64,000 nucleotides of DNA. Source: Punica granatum. Lineage: Eukaryota; Streptophyta; Magnoliopsida; Myrtales; Lythraceae. The notes under the pieces were generated by a model. That model searched no databases, was not told the DNA's origin, and saw nothing but the letters and a program-made list of their open reading frames with translations. This document shows positions 12,646 through 22,796 of the stretch, one piece after another. The DNA lies in contig NC_045131.1 in the NCBI RefSeq assembly GCF_007655135.1, forward strand, positions 15,732,001 through 15,796,000, given 5' to 3'. Each line of letters opens with the position of its first letter. Positions within the stretch are counted from its first letter, which is position 1. The translations under genes and the position numbers were made by a program.

Positions 12646-13164
12646 GGAAAAATGACACAGTGCATCATAGTTTGAGAACAAGTATCGCATTGCATTATAA
12701 TTTGAAAAATTAACATGGTGCATCACGAAAAATTTGAAAATTTTCACCGTGTATCATTTCCGTCAACTGATGGACGGAAAGCTAACGTGGCACAAATGGT
12801 GCCAATGTGGCCGTACTTACTCAGCATCTGGGTCCCACCTGGCCACGGAAATATGATGCATTATGAAAATTATTTTCAAACTGTGACGCACAGTGTTATT
12901 TTCCTAAAACGGAAAGGCACTAACAACCATACACAAACTGCCATGTCCTGAACAATCTTGTTCCTATATCTCTTCCATTTTTTGTAATATTTGGCATAAG
13001 TTTGTTGATCGTTCAGGAGATATGGCCTCCATCGTCGGCAGAGCCACAAAACCTCATGCGGTGTGAAAATTTTCAAATTTTTCGTGATGCACCATGTTAA
13101 TTTTTCGAAATATGATGCACTGTAATACTTGTTCTCAAACCGTGATATGTCCAGGAGTTTTCCC
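12646..13164. mobile_element. Long-TIR MITE, Mutator type
   Basis: The two ends form inverted arms of about 110 bp. Shared words include GTTTGAGAACAAGTAT, AAAAATTAACATGGTGCATC and ACGAAAAATTTGAAAATTTT. Flanking 9-mers TAATGTTTA (12637-12645) and TAGTGTTTA (13165-13173) match at 8 of 9 positions. The interior holds a second partly inverted segment (GTGATGC/GCATCAC words and TGGCCACG). There is no transposase. Confidence 0.7.
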
Positions 13165-14599
13165 TAGTGTTTATTATTGTTATGATATATTTATATATGT
13201 ACATATAGAAGTGGTATAAACATGATTTTACAATACCTTATAATGGTCAGTTGTATTTCGAATTTCAAAATAACAAAGGAAGCAAAACATATTCTTACAA
13301 AAAAATACAAAAACGAAAAAACAAAGAAGTAAAACATATACCATAAAGTCTTTATTCCTTTATATTCACATATCTTATATTAACTGTTGTGCGCACCCGA
13401 ATTTCATCTCGTCGGAGCACGCATGCGCACGCCTATGCAACGCGGCTTGGGAGTGTCCACCTTCCCGGGGATGCGCGACAGACGTACGTGAGAAGGAGTC
13501 GCCATTACCTGTTTACGACCCGAAAGTCGAGGGCCGGTGAGTTGCCCGGGTCTAGGGATATGGGATACACCTAGTATGTTAAGGCAATGGTTTGTACGGA
13601 ATCGGAAATTCCGAATTCGGGGGTTCTATTACGTATGAGCCTACCACACGCCCTTTCGGTACTCTAACTTGCTAGGCTTGCCATTTTATTTATTTATCGC
13701 ATGATTTAGGGTTGCATTTGACTCGCCCGTTTTGACACCGTAAATTCGAGGAAACACTCCAATCATTCACTCTCCGACCGGGATTTTTACATGAATGAAT
13801 GTACAACATAAACCCTTACATTGTTTTCTCAAATAAATAAAAATTCAAATTATAACGACTGAATCCCGATCGGTTCGCGTTCGGTCATTATTCCACTCGT
13901 GCTCACCGTGTGGTTTGGAAAAGACTGAAAATTAAATTAAGATGCGCACTCGGTGTATGGGGGCATTGGACCCCGTGATCGACGGTTAGGGGCGTTAGAC
14001 CCATGTAAATCGTATCCTAAGGGTTCGGACCCGAACCGCAACAAATCAACAAATAAAAGTGGAAAACATAAGAAAACTGATAAAAACTGATATAAACAGA
14101 TAAAAATAGACAAATAGCGGATAAACAGATAAGTGCAGACAAGTTGTGTATTAGACCGAATTTACGTGACTTAGTTAGTTATTAACCGGGGTTACTTGGC
14201 AAATAATCTCCCTACCCTAGGCAAGTAGATGAATGTGCTAGAATGCAATTATTAAGTCAACTATGTGTGTGAGTTTGTTTTAAGACTTTACTCTGCAAAT
14301 GACACTGAGATTTCACTGAGGGAGAGTGAGGGTCATGAGGAACCCTTAGGAGGTGTAGGCACGACTCACCATGAACGTGAGAGGAAATGGCATGCCTAGG
14401 ACCCGGGAAGGGCTATGGAAACCCGATTCTGTGCTATTTCTGTTATATGCTGAAATGCAGGGTTGGAGGCTTCGAATGCTAAAACTAAACTCGGAAATGG
14501 ATTTAGGAGGTCGAAAATAGGTGGGGTATGTATTTTATCGAAGTTTGGGTGAGGGTAGATGGATGTTTTGCCCAAAAAACAATGTTTTTTTGACAATAA

Positions 14600-15500
14600 C
14601 GTTTTTTTTTTCTCTCCTCTGCAGCCCTCTTTTCCTCCGAATTCTCTCTGTTCTCTGCTCACTCTCCCTTCCGAAAGTTGCTGACTGTTCTGAAAATCGA
14701 TGAATAATGAACGAGGGAGAGAGGCAAGAAGGAAAGGATGGTGCAAGATTGGAAAATTGCGCCGAAACGGGAAAACCGTTAATAAACTTCCTTTTTCTCC
14801 TCTGCAGCTGCATTTGGCCGAATTCTTGGCCCTCTGTTGAATATTTTTGCTGAATAATAAATGTGTAATGAATGAGGGAGAGAGGCAAAAAGGGAAGAAA
14901 GGTCTAGATAGAAATGTTGCCCAAAATCAAGAAAACGGTTTAATGAATTTCCTTTCTCCTCTCCCTATGAACCTAGCCGTGTCTTCCCTTGGAAATGCTG
15001 ATCGAAATCTGCTGATAGCTTGTAGCATTAATGAGGATTGAATGAGATTTCCGGCAAGAAAGGAAGGAAGGGTTTAGATAGGAAGATTGTGCAAAACAGG
15101 AAACCGGTTTTTATAAACTCTTTTTCTTTCTTTTTCAGCAGTGTACCTGGCCGAATTTTCCCTCCTCTCCCCTATTTTCTGCTGAATGGAAGTATAATGA
15201 ATGAGGGGGAGTGGCAATACGGAAAGTGGTCCAAGATGGGAAAGCGGTGCAAGACGGGAAAGCCGTTTATGAGCTTTTTTTTCTTTCTTTCTTCTGCACA
15301 GCTGAATTTGGACGAATTTTGGCTTTCTTTGAGTGTGTTTTCTGCTGTGTAATGAATGGGGGATTGTAAACTTGGAAGGGAAGTGCAAGACCGGAAAGTT
15401 GTCGCGGGACGGAAAAGTCGTTAAATGTACTCTTTCTTCCTTTCTTTTTTCTTTCAGCAGCTGCCCCTCTTTTCCTCCAATGCTGGTCGAATTCATCCTC
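14600..15500. repeat. Diverged tandem repeat, about 160-183 bp, 5-6 units
   Basis: Each unit contains, in order, a pyrimidine tract, GCAGC, a GGCCGAATT word, TGCTGAAT, TAATGAATGAGGGAGAG, GGCAAGAAGGAAAG, and GGAAAGNCGTTTATAAAC. Unit boundaries taken at the GCAG/CAGCAG word lie near 14621, 14804, ~14970, 15137, 15296 and 15456, giving spacings of about 183, 166, 167, 159 and 160. Because the pyrimidine tract plus CAG recurs, it mimics splice acceptors and gives long open frames on both strands that are not genes. Confidence 0.75.
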
Positions 15501-15834
15501 TCCCCTTGCTGAAATCAATGTGATAATATTAATGAAAGAGCAAGCTTGGAAGGATTTTTAGATGGGCAAGTATTGAATGGGATTGAAAGCTAATGAAAAC
15601 CGATTAGGGAGGAGAGGGATTTCGGCCATAGAGAGGGAACGAAACAAGAAGGAAAATGGCGAAGTTGAAAAAGAAAAAAAGTAGAGTTGGAAGTTGGGTT
15701 CAAGAATGGAAGAATGAGATTAAAAATGGAAGAAAAGTTAATGGGGAATAAATAGAGAAAAAATGGCAAATGTAGAATAAAATAGGCAAGAAAAGACTTG
15801 GATGTGAGTTTAAGAGAAATATGGATGTAATGTG

Positions 15835-16055
15835 CTAGATTAGGAAAGAATGAGACTAATTTTGCAAATGAAATAAAGAATGGGGCTAGTTTTATGAAAA
15901 AAAAAGATTGGGGCCAATCTGTGAATAATGAAAAATGTGGTGCTAGTTTTGTAAATAAATAAAGTAACGTGCTAGTTTGCAAAATAATAAAAAAGGCTAG
16001 ATTGCAAATAAAGAAAGAGAATGGAGCTGGTTTGCAAATAAATAAAAATGGAAAA
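15835..16055. repeat. Short degenerate tandem repeat, about 30-35 bp
   Basis: Six or more variants of GCTAGTTTTGYAAATAAA(TAAA) plus AATGGG run through this part, for example near 15855, 15885, 15935, 15970 and 16025. They sit inside the putative long LTR. Confidence 0.65.
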
Positions 16056-16526
16056 GTGGTCGTGGGTCCCCGCATGGATTCAAGGGATGTTGGAGGAGTC
16101 TGGATCCCAATCAATTGCACATTCAAATTTCATAACACAATGGACAAGGTACTGTTGATATGTGTAGAAGGGCGATCTCGACAAGCCTAATATTGGTTTA
16201 TCATGACTAGATGCACTGGGAGTTTGGGAGCCGATTTTGCCCGGTTCGGGTGACCGGAGCAACACTAATTGATTCAATTGCATGTTTGCATGTTTGTGCG
16301 TTGTACTGCTTGTCTGTGAAAGATCTGCCATCCTTTCGTAAACTTTTTGGGAGGCCCTAAAACCTTCATTTGTCATCATATTTCTTGAGTCGCCTGGTCG
16401 GGCCTATCGATCTTACCTTGAATAGTGAACCGACTTTGTCTGATTATTTTCTGTTGGAGCTCATATTATGGCCTAATTGGTTCAAGACTTTGCTGTAGCC
16501 GGTGGACCAAAATGGGGTGCTGACCA

Positions 16527-18391
16527 AATTAGTTAAATGAGTCATTGCTTAAAAAACATGAGGTTGGACCAAGTTAATGTATTTCCGTAAATGATTACGC
16601 TCCACAGTCATGCAATTAAAACTTGGTGATTTGATCCACCAAAAAATTTTGCTGGGAAATCAAATAAATAGCTTTTTAGGCCAAATAAATATCTTATAGG
16701 ATTATTAACCTAAAAAAATAATCATAGATAATATAATTTTGTTTAAAGTTTTGACATTATAGTTTTGGCGATAATAATTAGCATCGAAATGGCAAACATC
16801 AAAATTAAATTTCAAATTATGGATACAAACTATACCAAATAATTATTACAATAGCAAGCTATTTCTCATGGATTTATTTACAATAATATAACTTTATAAA
16901 TATGAACCAAAACTTGATATATTTTATAAATAGTTCACGTACATCTATTATCCACGATCACGAAATTTTTTAAGTATTTTTCTAGATAAGTATACATAAT
17001 GATTATATTATGCAACTGCAGCACCGAGCCTCCGAGATGGTATAGTTTTTGACATATTGTAAAAAATGAATGTATGCTTACGTCGCACCATAGAAGATAA
17101 CCATAATATCAATTTTTTGGGGTTAGGAAAGTGACCGAACAACTACTAAAGAAGAAAGATAAATTGCTTTCTCCGTCATGAAGGAGGTGCCATGAATTTA
17201 CAGAAAAAGGTAATTTCTTATAAACCTTCGAAGGTTGACGCATATCTCATAGTAGTAATTTTGTATAGTATATTAACATAACAATGTCTTGATTATTAGA
17301 TGAAAGATACGCGAACTAACACAATCATTTATGAGAGAAATTAAACGAAAGTCATCGGAGAGAATAATATGGCATGAACAATCATGGCATGTAGAGAACT
17401 CACCAACTCTCTATAATACTTATCTAAATTTTTTCTCTATATATAAATATATAAATAGAGGTCCTCTCCTTCCTTTGATTCTCATCTAGAACATATAAAA
17501 TACTCTCAAAGTTTTGTTTGCTCCTTAAGCTCTCATTTTCACCAAAGCCAATAGTAAACATCCTTTTATCTATTTTTATTTTCAAATGCTAGGTTGTTAC
17601 CAGTCACCTAACTTTAGCAATTGCAATATGTACCAAAATAAATTGTTTTTGTGGATACTACACCAATTCTTGCACAGCACAACCACACTAAATAGTTATG
17701 GTGTGGATATGGTTTCATTTTTAAAAATTGACCCAATGTGAATACGATTTTAATGAAAGCTTCGTGGGTAAAAATTGCAGTGCAAATCTTTATATCTCTA
17801 AACTTATATTATGAGTCCATTATTCTAACCATTGTCCAGGCCTATTCCTTAGTCCACTTGATTTCTTATCTGATCTAATAAAAACTAATAAAATAGAGAG
17901 ATAATAATAGATTTTAAATATTTTTGTATAGGTTATTACTTAATTGATCACTTTCATTATTAGTTTAATTTATTATATTTGTATATATGTTATTTTTAAC
18001 TTTTGAGGATGGTGCAATTGGAATAACCACAGCTTTTCGATGGTGTGAAAATGGTTATAACTTTCCATAACTGTGAAGGACATAATGAATATATAGTGTG
18101 CCGTTTTAGGCGTAGTGTGACTATGGTTCTAGGAGTAATTGCGCCATATCCATTATAGCCATCCCTACCTAACTCTTTGTTTTGAAAATAAGAATTTCTT
18201 ACCCTTATTTATTATTTTTCTTTATTTTTTTTTACCCTATTGGTTTTGATGAAATTCACTTGAAACTAACCTTGAAGTTATATTAGATACTTTTTACAAT
18301 TTTTTGTACTGAAATGATGTGAATATAGACAATAAAGGAATGTCTAAAAGCCAAAAATTAGAATTTTGTATGTCTTTTACTAGTTATATCA
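16527..18391. other. AT-rich spacer
   Basis: No open frame of interest and no element termini recognised. Tracts of TATATA occur near 17435-17455. Confidence 0.55.
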
Positions 18392-18400
18392 TAGATTTTA

Positions 18401-18628
18401 GGGTATATTGCACCATATAGCCTAACGTTGATAGATATTCTTAGATTTATCACAATGTCGATTTTTACCTGAGGTATCCCAACGTTGCTAATTTGATATC
18501 TCCATTTAGCCTCAGGGGATAGTTGGTGAAACAAAAATAGCAACGTTGGGATACCTCAGGCAAAAAAACGACGTTGGGATAGATCTAAGAATATCTGTCA
18601 ACGTTAAGCTATATGGTGCAATAAACCC
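18401..18628. mobile_element. 228-bp MITE with perfect 9-bp duplication
   Basis: The tips are GGGTATATTGCACCATATAG and (reverse complement of the right end) GGGTTTATTGCACCATATAG. Inverted arms extend about 100 bp and include CAACGTTG, CTTAGAT and GGGATACCTCAGG words. A perfect 9-bp target duplication TAGATTTTA lies at 18392-18400 and 18629-18637. The 9-bp duplication and long arms are typical of Mutator-like MITEs. There is no coding capacity, and the two arms are close enough to fold into a near-complete hairpin. Confidence 0.85.
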
Positions 18629-18873
18629 TAGATTTTATAGTGAAACTATTCATCTCCTTACATTATCATAAAATTACATTAATTCAATATATTGATTTGA
18701 TAATCAAAAAATGAATTCTTCCAACATAAGTTATGAATAACAAGAATAAATTATGATTTTATAGCTCACTAATTTTCACATCTAACTCTATGATTTTTCT
18801 AATATATATATTTTAGAAACATCTTTCACATTTTTTTCTTGGTATTTTTCATTAGGATTTGATCGCTCAAATC

Positions 18874-20152
18874 ATGGAGAAGGGAAAGATTGTTGATACT
18901 TCCGAATATGCTGTTGTTGCTTTAGCTTCTACTGCTATTGAAGTCGAAGTGCTCTCAAGCTTGAGAGTTGAATGCAACAATCATATGTTCCTTGAGCTTC
19001 ATGTCGACATCCTTAAGAGTAGCTATCTTGTCTGGCTGTTTTTATATTATACTAACAATTGGCTTGACTTTCCTATCGCTCTAGTCCAACTCATTCAGAA
19101 TCGTTTCCGGACCAAAAATGGTAGGATTGAAGTATGAATTCAGAGTCAGATGACGTTTGTGGTTGACTTCCATGGTTTGTTCATTTATGATGTTAAAAAA
19201 ATCTCGAAGAAATTGCTTGGGTTGACCATAAAGGAGGTTGCCACTTCCCATTACACCAACTTGGAAGCAACCAGTCAGAGCTCTCTGGTATTGTGTCCAA
19301 CTCAACTCAAACACGAGCACCAATGAACTCAAGTTTTGTGAGAAACATGTTCATTCTCGGGATAGCAGACTTCGTTAATGTGGAAGTGCTTAATATCCAA
19401 CTAATGAATAGGATGGAGGTCCAAATTTGAGCTGAGATAGTTAAATAGTATGTTGAGATAGTAAAACACTCTCGAGGAAATCCAAATAATCGATATGGGT
19501 GGCTACCATCTGATAAGGGCACCATAGACAATGCCTTAGCAACAGTGGTTGGATTTCCAAGAAAGTTTGGTGTAGGTGCTCTTGAATTTGGGGCCCAATT
19601 GACCCCCAGTGGATCAACCTTATATAAAGTTATCTTTTAATTCTTCTAAAATTTTCAATATTTAGTTATATAATGAAAAGACGTGAACTAATGGTTTTTT
19701 CATCCTAATTCTCGCTTTCAATGCTAGAGATATTATTGAAATCAATGTTGGAAATTGACCAATTAGGCCGGAAAATTTCATGTACGATACTGGGGTTGAT
19801 AATTTGCTTGGGCCTGCGATATATGTAATATGGAGCGATTATAAGATGGATTCCTTCATATTTCCTGAATACATCGTCACTTTTAGGATGAGAGGTGGAG
19901 TTCCTTCTAATGAAGTATTTTATTCATAGTTAGTGACGTTTAAGAAATTTTCTCTAATAATTATCATTTAATGTTTGAACAGATCGAATTGCGATGGATC
20001 AAGTGATTGGATTGGTAAGTGCTCCATTGTTGGACAAATAAAATGTTTTTCATTTACTGTTGATCTTATTGATTGTTTCTTATGTTTACCTTTGTATAGG
20101 AAAGTTTTAGCCTTATGAACCAACATACGATGAAGAAGCCAACGATTACATG
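18874..20152 (+). pseudogene. RCD1/SRO-like (WWE + PARP-like) pseudogene
   Basis: RCD1/SRO proteins are plant nuclear stress and development regulators with a WWE domain, an inactive PARP-like domain and a C-terminal RST domain. Frame 18874-19137 reads into a WWE-like stretch (FLYYTNNWLDFP at about 19040-19075, continuing to an IEV just before a stop). After that TGA (19135-19137) the same frame resumes with VVDFHGLFIYDVKK. From about 19325 another frame gives VRNMF, then RGNPNNRYGWLP and FGVGALEFGAQLTP, matching the start of the PARP-like domain. A GT...AG intron fits 19629-19727. The next exon holds YDTGVDNLLGP and FIFPEYIVTFRM, the family's late PARP-like signature. Possible short exons follow at 19982-20012 and 20101-20152. 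Several in-frame stops and at least one frame change, plus a linker between WWE and PARP shorter than in RCD1, mean it is broken. No intact RST domain is seen. Confidence 0.7.
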
Positions 20153-21190
20153 TGACGGAACCTGGTTAACTGTTCCAACTAAATATTTTTGAAATATTTT
20201 TTTTCGGTTTAGTCTTACATATAGATTCGATAAATAGTTTTTTATTCGATTAAAGCAATTGTTTTAGCGCGACATACAACACTGCAATTCTACCAACTCG
20301 AATGTTAAATTTGATTAAAATAATTTTTTTTCGTTTAATCTTACATGAATTTCAATGTACAACGTAATTCTACCAATTCGATTAAATTAATTGTCTTTTC
20401 CGTTTAATTAAGTTTATATATTTTTTATTTTCATATTAAAATTAAAGTAATCGTTTTGGCCTAGTAATTCTACTGATTCAAATATTAAATTTGTTTGAAT
20501 GCATTTTTTTCCTTTAATTAAAGTAATACATATATTCCTATTAAAATTAAAGCAAATGTTTTGGTGCTGCAATTATACTAATTCAAAAGCTAAATTTGAT
20601 TAAAATTATATTTTGTTGAAATAATTTTTTTCCATTTAATCTTATATAGCTTTGCCACATGTATTTTTTCGTATTAAAATTACTACACTTTTGCCGATTA
20701 GAAAGTTAAATTCGAATGAAATTATTTTTTACTAAAGTAATTTTCTTTTAATCTTATATATAGATTCGATTAAATAATTTTTAATCTTGTAATTGATGAT
20801 GCACTTGAACACAGAGGCAATACGCGGTTGGTGAAACCCACATGGGAAGTTGTCCACGTGGCGACATGGCGGGAGCTGGAGAGGCAAAACAAAATATGTG
20901 ACACAACCTGGTTAACTGTTTCGAGCATTATATATTATATATTGATTCGGAAGTTAAATTCTACTGAAATTATTTATTACTAAAGTAATCTTTTTCGTTT
21001 CATCTTATATAGATTCGATTAAATTAATTTTTAATCTTATAATTGAGGAGGCACTTGAAGGCATGGCAATACGTGGTTAGTGGAACCCATATGAGAACTT
21101 GTCCACATGGCTATATAATGGTAGCTGGAGAGGCCAAACATTATACATGGCGCAACTTATTAACTGTTTTAGGCGTTATATATGGAGTGA
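20150..21190. repeat. Tandem array with about 249-bp period
   Basis: Two clear copies run from about 20690 to 20940 and 20940 to 21190. Each has AAAGTTAAATTC, TTACTAAAGTAAT, TATAGATTCGATTAAA, AATTGAKGAKGCACTTGAA, GGCAATACG, GTCCAC and AACTGTTT. The word ACCTGGTTAACTGTT occurs at about 20160 and 20907, three periods apart, and a variant follows at about 21148. The DNA between is an AT-rich, diverged version of the same unit. The array begins right where the RCD1-like pseudogene fades out. Confidence 0.7.
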
Positions 21191-22763
21191 CAAAGCACAA
21201 CGATCTTATCAAGCTCTCTTAATTAACTGTTCATATGTGGCTGCCGTCCAAAAGAGTCGGTGGACAAAAGACAAACTTCAATACAAAGGCCTTCTAATAA
21301 TTGAATAAAATTAATTATAAAATTGATGTTTTAAAATTTATTTCTTTAACTTTTTAGATGCAATATTGCTAAGTAAATTAACAATTACTTTTTTCAAGTA
21401 TTATTTTGAATTGATTGCTATAGACATTATTTCTCAGAAGTGATTCAATGTAATCTGTATACTTCGAAGTTTTTCAACGAACAATAAAATGATTTTGCAA
21501 GAAGGAAGAGTGAAAAGTAGATAAAAAGAGAACTCTTGCTTTGTAGAATTGAACATTGAGAAGAAAATTAGAATGAAAGTTGGTAATTAGCAAGGAAAAT
21601 TCAGCGTTATGGAGATAAATCTAAATAATTAATATAGTTAATGGAAAGGAAAAAAAAAAAAGAAATCAAATTGCGGTGAGAATTTAATTGGGATGATTGA
21701 TAGAGAGAAAACAGAGATCTTGATAAAATGATTTGGGCGTAGTTGGTTAATAAACTACTACGTTGGTTAATCATTGAGCTTTTAATTTATTATTGGTAAA
21801 TATGATTATCTCTGACTTTCTGTTGATATGATCTTTCATCTGTCTTTTGATTGTATCTCCTGGTAATATTTCCAAGTTTTAATGGCCTTGCATTTGTTAA
21901 GCGTCATCGACTGGCAGGCACCCCTGACTTCTTTGCCCACCATATGTTCGACATAATGCTCCCTTGTTGTGCTTAAATTCTTATAAGGTTGTATTTTGAT
22001 TGGTCTCATGAAGGTAAAAGTTAATCAGGAGTCGTGTATTGACTGTCATAGAATTCAGTTTGGGATCTACTTTGCTTTATCCACATGTTCGACATAATGT
22101 TCCATCTTTTTTTGCTGTGCTTAAATTTTCAAAACGTTGTATGTTGGTAAAAGGTAAAAGGTAACCAATAATCACATGTTCAACATAATGTTCCCTTATC
22201 CTGTTTATAAGTCATTCTATGAAGCAAATTTAAGTATGATGGATTGTACATGCTCAAGGATCAAATTTTGTAATGATATATATGTACACATTAATATTTC
22301 TGTTAGTAAGCACTATGAACCATGATTTTTCGTTGCTTGTTCTCTATTCCCTGGAGCTCCTTTTCTGCATCTATGCCTCTCTGCTGGACAAAGACTCCGC
22401 AACTGGTCAGTGTTGTCTTACCGATGTTCTTCCTTTTTAGACAAATGGAGGGAGAGGGAAATAGAACCTTTTTCCCTTTCTGTTTTGGATTTTCTAAATA
22501 GCATTGAGGTGCCATAGAGTGGGAAAAATAATTTCTGAGGTAGAACATGGAGAAGTATGAAGACGGAATAGGGATATTAGATTACAATATGTTAAAGGAT
22601 ATTATATTGGAGGTTGAAGCAAGTGAAGAAGGTTCCTTCGCTTTTAGCTTCCTATCTACCTTTTGAGCTCCACTTGTTTCCATTCTACGCACAATCGTCA
22701 CTTCGGGTATTCAGGCCACTTCGTTTTTATTTTGTTTTTCATCAATTCGAGCATTTTATTGTT

Positions 22764-22796
<33 letters not shown>

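Larger units (their letters stand above)
13385..16526. mobile_element. Putative long LTR or LTR-derived block, Ty3-like
   Basis: The block starts with TGTTGTGCGCACCC and ends with GGGGTGCTGACCA, which are roughly complementary tips beginning TG and ending CA. Near the start it has the GGAGTCGCCA...GAATTCGGGGGTTC...TTACG word series that I associate with LTRs or leader regions of plant Ty3-type elements. It is GC-richer than its surroundings and contains two internal repeat arrays, as long LTRs of Tat/Ogre-like elements often do. I could not find matching 5-bp target duplications, a second LTR, a primer-binding site or pol sequences, so the boundaries and the solo-LTR reading are tentative. 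Confidence 0.4.

Noticed and set aside
15074..16126. Minus-strand frames of 140 and 178 codons
   Set aside because: They run through the tandem repeat arrays, and their repetitive KEKKER or F/L-rich products come from repeat composition.
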